Source: G965195345 sp965277625
GTDB taxonomy: Bacteria > Pseudomonadota > Gammaproteobacteria > CAKMZV01
Assembly: GCA_965277625.1 (NCBI GenBank)
Contig: OZ255827.1
Span: forward strand, 1,922,001 to 1,986,000
Length of the DNA: 64,000 nt
Direction of reading: 5' to 3'
Part shown: piece after piece, positions 1-8,342 of the stretch
Numbering within the stretch: the stretch's first letter is position 1
How the letters are laid out: each line of letters begins with the position of its first letter
Program-made: the position numbers and the translations under genes
The notes under the pieces: generated by a model
Told to the model about the DNA's origin: nothing
What the model saw: the letters and a program-made list of their open reading frames with translations, nothing else
Database searches by the model: none

Positions 1-2342
1 GCATCCCTAATGCCAATGGTACCGCCCTCTTAATTATTGAAGCCAGTGATAGCCTATTAAGTTCAACGGCTGAAGCGGTGGTGGTGGTGTCAGCAGCTGT
101 TGATACGCCAACCATCACGATTTCAAGCGCAATAATCACCCTTGATGAAGACTTTTCGGGAACGATCGCCATTGCCACAGCAACTTCAGCAAATTCGGAC
201 CCATTGACTGTGACCTATACTGAGTCAAGTACTGGTATTGTGCAAGTTTCTATTGCAACGGGCGTGGTAAGCATTTCTCATTTACCAAATGCCAATGGTG
301 TGACCACCTTGACCATTACGGCTCAAGGCGGCGGCCGAACGAGTGTGCCTAGCCAAGTGGTGGTACATATCACGCCCGTCAACGACCCCCCGACTGTATC
401 AGCGTCCTTGATGCAAGCCAACTTGCCTTTTAATTTTCAGCCATTCACCATTCTAACGTCTGCCACCGATTTGGAGGATCAGGATCGTTCGCTAAACATA
501 GCAATCGCTCTGTCCACCACAGGTGTGGTGACATTAACCACTGTTTCGGGCGGTATCCAATTAACCCCTGGTACCAATACAAGGATGATACAAATGGCAA
601 CGACCTCCACTTTATCAACGGCAACGTTTTCCACCACTTTGACCTTGACTGTAATCGATAGCAGTGGTGCGCTTTCAATTTTACAGATCCCCGTAGTAGT
701 GAGCCGAATGAGCAACACCCTACTGACCATCGCAACAGCGGTCAAAACCATTCATTTATCATGGCCTGCTGTGCCTGGAGCAAGCTACTATCGTCTGTTG
801 ACCGACTTGGGTCGTGGCGGTGGATTTGTTGATGCCAGCACCGCTGGCTTGGTTGTTTCGCCCAATAGCGCCAATATCATGGCGACCACCGCCCAAATAG
901 ATGTGAGTTTGCATTACTATATTCCTTCGGTAAATGACCCTCAATTTCTCATTCAAAGCTGTTCTGACACTGGCGTGTGTACGTCGCATGTATTCGGCTT
1001 TCTAAGCAATGCAGCGGTGATCGGATTAAGCGGTCAAATCGACACCAGCACTATACCCCGTATTGGTAATGTTCGATATCGACTGAGTGATGATGGTCTT
1101 ACGCTGGCGGTTGGATACTCAGGAGAAGGCGGGGCTTCAACGGGCATCAATAATATTTCAACAGGCGTTAGCTCTAATTCAGGTGCGGCATCTGTTTATA
1201 CCCGCAACAGCAGTACTGATACTTGGACTCAACAAGCTTATATTAAGGCGAGCAATGCACGGCCATTTGATAATTTTGGCTCAGCCATTGCACTGAGTGC
1301 TGATGGCAATACGCTGGTGGTTGGTGCACCCAACGAAGACTCTATAGGTACTGGTGTCGATGGTGACCAAACCACACTTCTTCCTGCTCCTATACCGACC
1401 TATCCAGGCATTGGGAATGGGGCTGCTTACGTCTTTAGCCGCAATGCTGCTGGGGTATGGCGTCAGCAGGCTTATATAAAACCAAGTTATGTGGATTTTG
1501 ACCTTGTTTATGGAGGAACGGAGCAATTTGGCCAAGTTGTTGCACTGAATACTGATGGTAATACCCTTGCGGTGGGTGTACCAGCTGAGGGGAGTTCAGC
1601 CGCAGGCATCAATGGTGATCAGACAAATAATGATGTAGGGGGCTCTGGCGCAGTCTATGTATTTGAACGAAATAGTTCAGGCGTTTGGACTGAACAAGCC
1701 TATATAAAAGCGAGCAATCCAGGTGCAGGGGATCTATTTGGCGAGCGTATTGCCCTGAGCAATGATGGCAATACCCTTGCGGTGGGTGTACCAGCTGAGG
1801 ATAGTTCAGCGACGGTGATCAACGGTGATGGGACAAATAATGGTGCAACGAACTCTGGTGCAATCTATGTATTTGCCCGAAATAGTTCAGCCGTTTGGAC
1901 TCAACAAGCCTATATAAAAGCACGCCATTCAATCACTGAGTCCATTTTTGGCTCAAGAATGGCTCTGAGCGGTCAAGGAAATACATTGGTTTCTGGACTA
2001 CATAACTCCTCCCTAGATTCCACTCAAAATGGTCCTATGTATGTCTTTGTACGCATTGGCGGTACTTGGGTTCAACAAACTAGGCTTATTTTGACCGATG
2101 GTGTCTCTCTGTTAACTTCAAATTTTGCTCTGAACGATGATGGCAATTTACTTGTTGCGGACACAGCATCTTCTAGCAGGCCAAAAGAGATTCAAGTTTT
2201 TACACGCAATTTCGTCGGTGGAACAGCTAATTGGCACCATCATGGTCAACTACAAAGCCGTTCGCAAGGAAGTAGAGGCATCCCTGCTTTAGATTTGATT
2301 GGTGATGGTAGAACCTTAAGAAGAAATTTTGAACTCTACTAA
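1..2342 (+). CDS. Cadherin-like / FG-GAP beta-propeller surface protein, 3' part (5' end outside window)
   Basis: The frame is open from the first bases of the window, so the true start lies upstream; the GTG at position 78 is only an internal codon. The first third reads as bacterial cadherin-like or Ig-like domains: all-beta, Thr/Ser/Val-rich, with the typical ITPVNDPPT linker. A fibronectin-like stretch (WPAVPGASYYRL) follows. The last half carries at least four FG-GAP-type propeller blades of about 70 residues, each with a DGNTLAVG-like core and a 'W-Q-A-Y-I-K' strand. Such proteins are usually secreted adhesins or calcium-binding surface proteins. The C-terminus stops abruptly after GDGRTL, where a blade should continue with AVG, so the 3' end may be truncated. 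The ligand is unknown. A decayed relative lies at 49003-49515. Confidence 0.8.
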   Translation, partial: IPNANGTALLIIEASDSLLSSTAEAVVVVSAAVDTPTITISSAIITLDEDFSGTIAIATATSANSDPLTVTYTESSTGIVQVSIATGVVSISHLPNANGVTTLTITAQGGGRTSVPSQVVVHITPVNDPPTVSASLMQANLPFNFQPFTILTSATDLEDQDRSLNIAIALSTTGVVTLTTVSGGIQLTPGTNTRMIQMATTSTLSTATFSTTLTLTVIDSSGALSILQIPVVVSRMSNTLLTIATAVKTIHLSWPAVPGASYYRLLTDLGRGGGFVDASTAGLVVSPNSANIMATTAQIDVSLHYYIPSVNDPQFLIQSCSDTGVCTSHVFGFLSNAAVIGLSGQIDTSTIPRIGNVRYRLSDDGLTLAVGYSGEGGASTGINNISTGVSSNSGAASVYTRNSSTDTWTQQAYIKASNARPFDNFGSAIALSADGNTLVVGAPNEDSIGTGVDGDQTTLLPAPIPTYPGIGNGAAYVFSRNAAGVWRQQAYIKPSYVDFDLVYGGTEQFGQVVALNTDGNTLAVGVPAEGSSAAGINGDQTNNDVGGSGAVYVFERNSSGVWTEQAYIKASNPGAGDLFGERIALSNDGNTLAVGVPAEDSSATVINGDGTNNGATNSGAIYVFARNSSAVWTQQAYIKARHSITESIFGSRMALSGQGNTLVSGLHNSSLDSTQNGPMYVFVRIGGTWVQQTRLILTDGVSLLTSNFALNDDGNLLVADTASSSRPKEIQVFTRNFVGGTANWHHHGQLQSRSQGSRGIPALDLIGDGRTLRRNFELY
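1560..1800 (+). repeat. Near-identical DNA repeat within the FG-GAP blades (210-bp period)
   Basis: The 31 bases at 1560-1590 recur without change at 1770-1800, exactly 210 bp (70 codons) later, with looser similarity on both sides. The identity is at nucleotide level, beyond what protein conservation needs. This points to recent blade duplication or gene conversion inside the propeller. Confidence 0.85.
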
Positions 2343-2613
2343 TCTATATCACGGCACAAAGATGCGGTGAATTTGCGAACAACAATCTGGTCGTGCCCAC
2401 GATTTATAAGTACCAGCATGGCATCCTCAGCAATAAACTAATCGTCTTTGGTGATGCGCTTTTTTAAATATTTTAGATGAGTAAGAAAGGACGTAACCGT
2501 CCACGACGATTGGCTGATACCCAAAGGGTTGTTTCCATGAGACACCTTGTCCTTCCATAGGTTTGCCGAGTATCGATAAAGTAGGCACACAACAAGATGA
2601 AATATGGCGGAAT
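2343..2613. other. Non-coding or decayed stretch between the FG-GAP gene and the tRNA cluster
   Basis: I see no convincing gene. On the minus strand one frame reads protein-like for about 75 codons but is interrupted by a stop near 2438 and runs upstream into tRNA-Gly, so it could be the remnant of an older gene. There is no terminator hairpin with a T-run downstream of tRNA-Gly. Confidence 0.4.
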
Positions 2614-2689
2614 TGGAGCGGGAAACCGGTCTCGAACCGGCGACCTCAACCTTGGCAAGGTTGCGCTCTACCAACTGAGCTATTCCCGC
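2614..2689 (-). tRNA. tRNA-Gly (GCC)
   Basis: A complete cloverleaf can be read on the minus strand: acceptor GCGGGAA, D-loop AGCTCAGTTGGTAGAG, T-arm GGTTCGAACC and an encoded CCA end. The anticodon GCC is complementary to 2654-2656. It is the last tRNA of a minus-strand cluster Ala-Glu-Gly and decodes GGC/GGU. Confidence 0.97.
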
Positions 2690-2742
2690 ATAAAGACAAA
2701 ACGTCCACGTAATGCGTCATTACGTTGCTGTCGTGCTATAAA

Positions 2743-2818
2743 TGGCGTCCCCAAGGGGACTCGAACCCCTGTTGCCGCCGTGAAAGGGCGGAGTCCTAGG
2801 CCACTAGACGATGGGGAC
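2743..2818 (-). tRNA. tRNA-Glu (TTC)
   Basis: The minus strand reads as a typical bacterial tRNA-Glu, starting GTCCCCATCGTCTAG and ending with an encoded CCA. The anticodon is TTC, within CCCTTTCACGG. It is the middle member of the Ala-Glu-Gly cluster, 12 bp from tRNA-Ala and 53 bp from tRNA-Gly. Confidence 0.97.
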
Positions 2819-2830
2819 AAATTAATATGC

Positions 2831-2906
<76 letters not shown>

Positions 2907-2947
2907 AGCACACCAGAGATTTTCACCTCTGTACTATAGAGCGCGGT

Positions 2948-2975
2948 ATTATACCCGCAGAGCTTAGGCTGTCAA
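2948..2975 (-). promoter_or_regulatory. Consensus sigma-70 promoter for the Ala-Glu-Gly tRNA cluster
   Basis: On the minus strand a perfect TTGACA (2975-2970) is followed after 16 bp by a perfect TATAAT (2953-2948). The bases just downstream are GC-rich (ACCGCGC), like the discriminator of stable-RNA promoters that respond to ppGpp. It lies about 40 bp upstream of tRNA-Ala. Confidence 0.88.
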
Positions 2976-3147
2976 GGAAAAGATAAGTAATAAAGCACAG
3001 AATTTAGCTTGTTTTGTGCCTGTGCAATTTGAGGCTATGAAACAACCGCATTTTTTACAGGTTTGTTATATATATCAAATATCGGTTGAAGTGATACAAG
3101 CTGCCACCCGTCAAACCGTTTTTTGTTACAATCCCTGAATTATTTTA

Positions 3148-3224
3148 GGCTATGTAGCTCAGCCGGTTAGAGCGCATCACTCATAATGATGAGGTCCCTG
3201 GTTCAAGTCCAGGCATAGCCACCA
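3148..3224 (+). tRNA. tRNA-Met (CAT), elongator type
   Basis: A 77-nt cloverleaf starts GGCTATGTAGCTCAG and ends with encoded CCA. The anticodon loop CTCATAA carries CAT. The first base pair is a normal G-C, unlike an initiator tRNA. A tRNA-Ile2 (lysidine-modified CAT) is the alternative, but the GGCTA..TAGCC acceptor resembles elongator Met tRNAs. The phosphomannomutase start codon follows after 17 nt, so the two are probably co-transcribed. Confidence 0.93.
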
Positions 3225-3241
3225 AACCATAGCAATGACTT

Positions 3242-4648
3242 ATGCCTTCAATTGATCAGACCCTATTCCGAGCCTACGATATTCGGGGTATAGTTAATCA
3301 ATCTTTGACGGAGGAAGCCGTCTATCTGATTGCGCGAGCCATCGCGGTTCAAATCCTTGATGCCAATAAAAATTGTGTCGCCGTTGGACGCGATGGGCGA
3401 TTATCAGGACCCACTTTTGCCAAACAACTTAAACAAGGATTTTTAGACAGTGGTGTCAACGTCATTGATGTGGGCTGTGTGCCAACGCCGATGGTTTATT
3501 TTGCCGGTCAAACTTATGCCCATGGCAGTTGTGTGATGATCACAGGTTCGCACAACCCCTCTAATTATAATGGGCTGAAAATGGTGGTCGATGGCGAAAC
3601 GCTTTCTGCAGAGCGCATCCAATCCCTCAAAAACACCATTGAACAATCTGCGTTTAAAAATGGCTTAGGAACAGAACGATGCCAACCAGTTTTTGAAGAT
3701 TATGCCAAGGCGATTGAACGCAACATTGACTTAAAAAGACCCCTAAAAGTGGTTGTAGATGCAGGCAATGGTGTTGCTGGTGGCGTTGCGCCTGCTTTAT
3801 TACAGCGCTTAGGTTGTGAGGTTATTCAACTCTATTGCGACGTTGATGGCAATTTTCCAAATCACCATCCTGACCCCTCTAAACCCGAAAATTTGGTTGA
3901 TCTCATTGCCGCTGTCAAAACGCATCAGGCGGATGTTGGGCTGGCTTTTGATGGCGATGGCGATCGATTGGGTGTGGTTGACAATCAGGGAAAGATGATT
4001 TTTCCCGATCGCCAATTGATTGTATTTGCTCAAGATATATTAAGTCGATTGCCCAACAGCGCATTTATCTACGACGTTAAATGCAGCGTTCATGTGCCCA
4101 GAGAAATCGAACGATTGGGTGGGGTGGCCACCATGTGTCGTACGGGGCATTCGTTCATCAAAGCGGCACTGAAAAAATCCAATGCCGCCTTGGCAGGCGA
4201 AATGAGCGGACACATATTTTTTAATGACCAATGGTTTGGCTTTGACGATGCCCTCTATGCAGCCGCACGTCTGGTACAGATTATCAGCCACCAATCCATG
4301 GATTCTGCCACCCTATTTAACCAAATTCCAGAAAGCATCAGCACCCCCGAATTAAACATTGAGTGCCCTGAAGGCGTCAACCATCAAATCATTAGCCAAT
4401 TGGTCAAACAAGCCGATTTCGCAGAAGGCACCGTATCAACCTTGGATGGCTTGAGAGTGGATTTTACGGATGGCTGGGGGCTGATAAGAGCGTCGAATAC
4501 CATGCCTGTTTTGGTGCTTCGATTTGAAGGCGATACTGAACAAAGCTTACATAGCATCGTTCAAAAATTTACTCAGCTCATTCAACATGTTTGTCCAGAT
4601 TTGGTGTTGCCAGATGCTATGCACCCTCAATACATAAAGGCATCATAA
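3242..4648 (+). CDS. algC: Phosphomannomutase/phosphoglucomutase (AlgC type)
   Basis: This cytoplasmic enzyme interconverts the 6- and 1-phosphates of mannose and glucose, feeding sugar nucleotides for LPS and exopolysaccharide. At 468 residues it matches the AlgC family (about 463). The active-site serine lies in TGSHNP (Ser103), the metal loop DGDGDR is at 237-242, the sugar-specificity loop GEMSGH is present, and the C-terminal phosphate-binding RASNT motif is near the end. The start begins MPSIDQTLFRAYDIRG, in register with the family N-terminus. There is no Shine-Dalgarno sequence, because the ATG follows the tRNA-Met 3' end by only 17 nt. PuuD follows 15 bp downstream with a good ribosome site, but the functional link is unclear. 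Confidence 0.95.
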   Translation: MPSIDQTLFRAYDIRGIVNQSLTEEAVYLIARAIAVQILDANKNCVAVGRDGRLSGPTFAKQLKQGFLDSGVNVIDVGCVPTPMVYFAGQTYAHGSCVMITGSHNPSNYNGLKMVVDGETLSAERIQSLKNTIEQSAFKNGLGTERCQPVFEDYAKAIERNIDLKRPLKVVVDAGNGVAGGVAPALLQRLGCEVIQLYCDVDGNFPNHHPDPSKPENLVDLIAAVKTHQADVGLAFDGDGDRLGVVDNQGKMIFPDRQLIVFAQDILSRLPNSAFIYDVKCSVHVPREIERLGGVATMCRTGHSFIKAALKKSNAALAGEMSGHIFFNDQWFGFDDALYAAARLVQIISHQSMDSATLFNQIPESISTPELNIECPEGVNHQIISQLVKQADFAEGTVSTLDGLRVDFTDGWGLIRASNTMPVLVLRFEGDTEQSLHSIVQKFTQLIQHVCPDLVLPDAMHPQYIKAS

Positions 4649-4663
4649 CAGGAGGAAAATCGG

Positions 4664-5866
4664 ATGGAATCGTTCTTCTTTGATTCAATAAATTTATTAC
4701 TGCGCTGGTTCCATTTCATCGCCGGCATTGCTTGGATTGGTTCGTCGTTGTACTTCGTCATGCTCGATCGCTCGTTGACGACGCCAGGGCAAAAAGACAT
4801 AGACCGAGGAGTGGCTGGTGAGCTCTGGGCGGTTCATGGTGGCGGTATTTATCAGGCACAGAAATTCTTACTCGCCCCGACTGATGGCTCACTACCCCAG
4901 CACCTACATTGGTCAAAATGGGAGGCTTATGCCACCTGGATTAGTGGCATGGGATTGCTGGCACTTATTTACTGGTACGGCGCTGAAATTTACTTAATCG
5001 ACCATTCCGTCGCTGATTTGAGTAAATCCGCCGCCATTGGCATCAGCATCGCATTTTTAATTGGTGGATGGGCCATTTATGACATACTGTGTCGATGTTT
5101 TTTTAACAAGGACCAACGCCTATTAAGCTTGATTTTGTTTGTGTTAATTGCCCTTGCCATCTGGGCACTTTGCCATCTGTTCAGTGGTCGCGCTGCTTAC
5201 ATCATTTATGGGGCCATGCTCGGCACCATCATGGTTGCGAATGTGTTTTTCGTCATAATACCGGGTCAGAAAAAAATGGTCGCAGCCATCTCCAACAACG
5301 AGTCAGTCGATGAATCCTTGGGGCAAAAAGGGCGACAACGCTCGGCACACAATACCTACTTCACATTACCCGTGTTATTCGCCATGCTCAGCAATCACTA
5401 TGCGGGTACTTATGGTCATGAATACAATTGGATCATCTTAATTGCCCTGTCGCTTGGGGGGGCGTTAATACGTGTATTTTTTGTCTCGCGCCACGGTACG
5501 CAAAAAACCCAAAATTGGGCTGGCATAACGGGCGTTTTACTGGTTGTTACTGGGCTGCTGGTCAGCATACCGCCACCGATTAAATCCAGCAAAAATGCGG
5601 TTGATTTTTCGATGGTTCGTAGCATTGTTGAACAACGATGCACCACCTGTCATTCAGCAAAACCCACTCAGCCTGGTTTTATTGCCCCACCTGGTGGCAT
5701 TGCTTTTGACACCGACGACCAAATCAATAATCAGTTTGGCCTTATTATGCAGCAATCGGTATTGAGTAAAGCCATGCCCATTGGTAATTTAACGCAGATG
5801 ACCGATGAAGAACGACAATTACTGAACACTTGGCATCTTGAGCATTTTGACAAATCGGCCAAATAA
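4664..5866 (+). CDS. puuD: Urate hydroxylase PuuD (membrane, cytochrome c domain)
   Basis: PuuD oxidises urate to 5-hydroxyisourate at the inner membrane and passes electrons to the respiratory chain. The N-terminal part (about residues 1-300) is a membrane domain with roughly eight hydrophobic helices, beginning with the family pattern LLLRWFHFIAGIAWIGSS. The C-terminal part is a small c-type cytochrome domain with haem motif CTTCH (Cys326, Cys329, His330). At 400 residues it is full length. A strong AGGAGG precedes the ATG. It is the first step of the purine-degradation cluster, followed 17 bp later by allantoicase. Genes for hydroxyisourate hydrolase and OHCU decarboxylase are not in the window. 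Confidence 0.93.
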   Translation: MESFFFDSINLLLRWFHFIAGIAWIGSSLYFVMLDRSLTTPGQKDIDRGVAGELWAVHGGGIYQAQKFLLAPTDGSLPQHLHWSKWEAYATWISGMGLLALIYWYGAEIYLIDHSVADLSKSAAIGISIAFLIGGWAIYDILCRCFFNKDQRLLSLILFVLIALAIWALCHLFSGRAAYIIYGAMLGTIMVANVFFVIIPGQKKMVAAISNNESVDESLGQKGRQRSAHNTYFTLPVLFAMLSNHYAGTYGHEYNWIILIALSLGGALIRVFFVSRHGTQKTQNWAGITGVLLVVTGLLVSIPPPIKSSKNAVDFSMVRSIVEQRCTTCHSAKPTQPGFIAPPGGIAFDTDDQINNQFGLIMQQSVLSKAMPIGNLTQMTDEERQLLNTWHLEHFDKSAK

Positions 5867-5883
5867 CAAACTTAGGACTTAAT

Positions 5884-6891
5884 ATGGATGCAGTAGAAGG
5901 CAATCGATTCAGCGAGCAGTACATCAACTTTGCTCAACCGCGTTTGGGCGCAAAAGTGCTATCCGTAACAGATGAGTTTTTTGGCGCTTGTGAGCGCATG
6001 TTACAACCTGAACCTGCGGTATTTATCCCTGGTAAATTTGATGACAACGGCAAATGGATGGATGGTTGGGAATCTCGGCGCAAACGCACCGAAGGCCACG
6101 ATAGTTGCATCATCCGCTTGGGCGTCAGTGGAATCATTCGAGGCGTTGACATTGACACCAGCCATTTTTTGGGCAACCAGCCACTGTCAGCGGCCTTAGA
6201 CGCTTGTTATTGTGCCGAAGGCATACCGACTGAGCAAACCGAATGGCACACCATCCTACCCTCAGTCCCACTTCAACAGGACAGTCATCACTTGCACGAC
6301 ATACAAGATGAACAGGTTTATAACCATATTCGCTTGCACATGTACCCTGATGGCGGAATCGCGAGGCTGCGCATTTATGGCGAAGTGCAGTATGATTGGG
6401 ACGCGCAAGATGCGGACGAAGTCGTTGATTTGTTTGCCATTGAACATGGGGGCAAAGCCATCGCTTGCAGCAACCAAGCCTTTGGCTCAAGCACGCTCAA
6501 TTTGAACCTGCCGAACCGAGGACTTAACATGGGCGATGGTTGGGAAACAGCCAGAAGAAGGCAAGCTGGTAATGAATGGGTGATATTGGCATTGGGACAT
6601 CCAGGCAAACTGTCAGCCATCGAAATTGACACCGCCTACTACAAAGGCAATTATCCCGATCGCATCTCCATAGAAGGCACTCTGATCATTGACAGTGCCA
6701 ATGAAACGGCCACTCAAATCAATACCGCGTGGCAAACCATACTCCCAGAACAGCACTTACGAATGGATGATATTCACCTATTTGAAAAATCCTTGCAAGA
6801 CATAGGCACAGTGAGCCACGTTCGAGTGAACATCATACCTGACGGCGGATTAAGCCGTATTCGCCTCTATGGCAAAAAATCGATTGAATAA
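5884..6891 (+). CDS. alc: Allantoicase
   Basis: Allantoicase hydrolyses allantoate to ureidoglycolate and urea in the cytoplasm. The protein consists of two tandem copies of the allantoicase repeat, a galactose-binding-like fold. Each copy has a matching core: DGWESRRKR...GVDIDTSHFLGN in the first half and DGWETARRR...AIEIDTAYYKGN in the second. Each ends in a 'H-x-R-x-x-x-x-PDGG-x-x-R-x-R-x-YG' strand. The length of 335 residues is normal. It is co-directional with puuD (17-bp gap) and converges tail-to-tail on allA with only 6 bp between the stops. Confidence 0.95.
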   Translation: MDAVEGNRFSEQYINFAQPRLGAKVLSVTDEFFGACERMLQPEPAVFIPGKFDDNGKWMDGWESRRKRTEGHDSCIIRLGVSGIIRGVDIDTSHFLGNQPLSAALDACYCAEGIPTEQTEWHTILPSVPLQQDSHHLHDIQDEQVYNHIRLHMYPDGGIARLRIYGEVQYDWDAQDADEVVDLFAIEHGGKAIACSNQAFGSSTLNLNLPNRGLNMGDGWETARRRQAGNEWVILALGHPGKLSAIEIDTAYYKGNYPDRISIEGTLIIDSANETATQINTAWQTILPEQHLRMDDIHLFEKSLQDIGTVSHVRVNIIPDGGLSRIRLYGKKSIE

Positions 6892-6897
6892 TATTGT

Positions 6898-7383
6898 TTA
6901 AGCGATAACGATCGGTTGTGGCAAAACATATTCCTCAAGATTTTGACTGTTTTGCCCACCATCGACAACGATAAATCGTTGCGAGTCCGCGCACACAAAT
7001 AAAGGGAAATGCCAAATGCCTCGATGGTATTGCACCCCTTGATCCCCAGGCACTGTAAAAGCTTTTATACCCTGTGCCGTTGGCACGGCTTCATTGGAAA
7101 CAATCACAATCCATTGATGCGGCTCTAAGGGGAAAAATGCTTGGGTAGTATAAGGGTGTCGTTCGAGCATCTTAATGGTATAGGGCAAAGCGCGCGCTTT
7201 GGCAACGAATAAGGCAATTTCAGCGTCAGTGTTTATGGCAGGGTCAATTTGTGTCTTTGCCAATTTATTAAACCGTTGTGCATAACCCTCATTGATCACC
7301 AATGGATCTGCCCCAAGGGTTGACATGACTTGACCATAAGGCTCAAAAGCAGTGGCTGTGATTGGTTTAAGCGCAGTTGTCAT
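6898..7383 (-). CDS. allA: Ureidoglycolate lyase
   Basis: AllA splits ureidoglycolate into glyoxylate and urea, the last step after allantoicase. The protein begins MTTALKPITATAFEPYGQVM and is 161 residues, close to E. coli AllA (160). Family motifs such as RHPYTTQAF.PL and YHRGIWHFPLF are present. An upstream start at 7416 would add 11 residues and overlap puuE by 28 bp; I prefer the ATG at 7383, which leaves 5 bp after the puuE stop and fits the family N-terminus. It is clearly translated in series with puuE. Confidence 0.93.
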   Translation of the reverse strand: MTTALKPITATAFEPYGQVMSTLGADPLVINEGYAQRFNKLAKTQIDPAINTDAEIALFVAKARALPYTIKMLERHPYTTQAFFPLEPHQWIVIVSNEAVPTAQGIKAFTVPGDQGVQYHRGIWHFPLFVCADSQRFIVVDGGQNSQNLEEYVLPQPIVIA

Positions 7384-7388
7384 GCCTT

Positions 7389-8306
7389 CTATGAGTAGGG
7401 ATGGTGCGCCAACCAATGCCGAGCGATGTCCTCACGCCGACAAACCCAAACGCGATCGTGTTGCAAAATATAATCCAAGAATTTGGTTAAAGCCGCCATT
7501 CGCGCTGGTCTGCCAATGATGCGACAATGCAAACCAATGGAAAGCATCTTGGGTTGTGTCTCCCCTTCTGCATACAAAACATCAAAAGCGTCTTTAAGAT
7601 AGGTGTAAAAATGCTCTGCGGTATGAAAACCTTGTGCAGTGGTAAAACGCATGTCATTGGTATCGAGCGTGTACGGCACCACAAGATGTGGTTTGTTTAC
7701 CTGAGTTGAGTAAAAAGGCAAATCATCGGAATAATCGTCAGCATCGTATAGAAAACCACCAGATTCTGCCAGCAGAGTGCGCGTATTTTCTGAGGTACGC
7801 CCAGTGTACCAGCCTACTGGCCTATGACCGCACAGCTTTGTTAATATCTCCATGGCTTGTGCCATATGCTGCGCTTCTACGTCTTTGTCTATGCCGTGAT
7901 AATTGATCCAACGCAATCCGTGACTGGCAATTTCATGCCCTGCCTTCAATGCCGCCTCAATCACTGCAGGATGGCGTTGTGCTGCCATGGCAACTGCAAA
8001 TACGGTCAAAGGCAATTGACGTTCAGCAAAGCAATTTAAAATGCGCCAAACACCGACACGAGAGCCATACTCATACAAACTTTCCATCGACATATGACGG
8101 GCATTTTCAAAGGGTGTTGCCCCGATTATTTCGGATAAAAATGTTTCCGAAGCATCGTCACCGTGGAGCACCGAACGCTCAGCGCCCTCCTCGAAATTCA
8201 ACACAAATTGCACAGCAATTTTACTGCGATTGGGCCAGCTAACCACAGGCGCGTTTGCACCATAACCAATGAGGTCTCGCGGATAATTGTCGTTATGTTG
8301 CGCCAT
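7389..8306 (-). CDS. puuE: Allantoinase PuuE (polysaccharide-deacetylase fold)
   Basis: PuuE hydrolyses allantoin to allantoate and is metal-independent, unlike AllB. The 305-residue protein has the family start YPRDLIGYGANAP and the polysaccharide-deacetylase-like NodB barrel, with FVLNFEEGAE near residue 40 and AGHEIASHGLRWINY in the middle. It is the first gene of a two-gene minus-strand operon with allA, converging on puuD-alc. Together the four genes cover urate to 5-hydroxyisourate and allantoin to glyoxylate plus two urea. Confidence 0.94.
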   Translation of the reverse strand: MAQHNDNYPRDLIGYGANAPVVSWPNRSKIAVQFVLNFEEGAERSVLHGDDASETFLSEIIGATPFENARHMSMESLYEYGSRVGVWRILNCFAERQLPLTVFAVAMAAQRHPAVIEAALKAGHEIASHGLRWINYHGIDKDVEAQHMAQAMEILTKLCGHRPVGWYTGRTSENTRTLLAESGGFLYDADDYSDDLPFYSTQVNKPHLVVPYTLDTNDMRFTTAQGFHTAEHFYTYLKDAFDVLYAEGETQPKMLSIGLHCRIIGRPARMAALTKFLDYILQHDRVWVCRREDIARHWLAHHPYS

Positions 8307-8342
8307 GATTGTTAATGACTTTGGGGCATCAAATGATAGCCA

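Noticed and set aside
445..751. Two minus-strand ORFs inside the FG-GAP gene
   Set aside because: They are antisense shadows of a repetitive, Thr/Val-rich coding region and have no signals of their own.
2438..2674. Minus-strand 78-residue ORF beside the tRNAs
   Set aside because: It begins inside tRNA-Gly, has no ribosome site, and its reading continues past its stop into another protein-like stretch, so it is at best a remnant.
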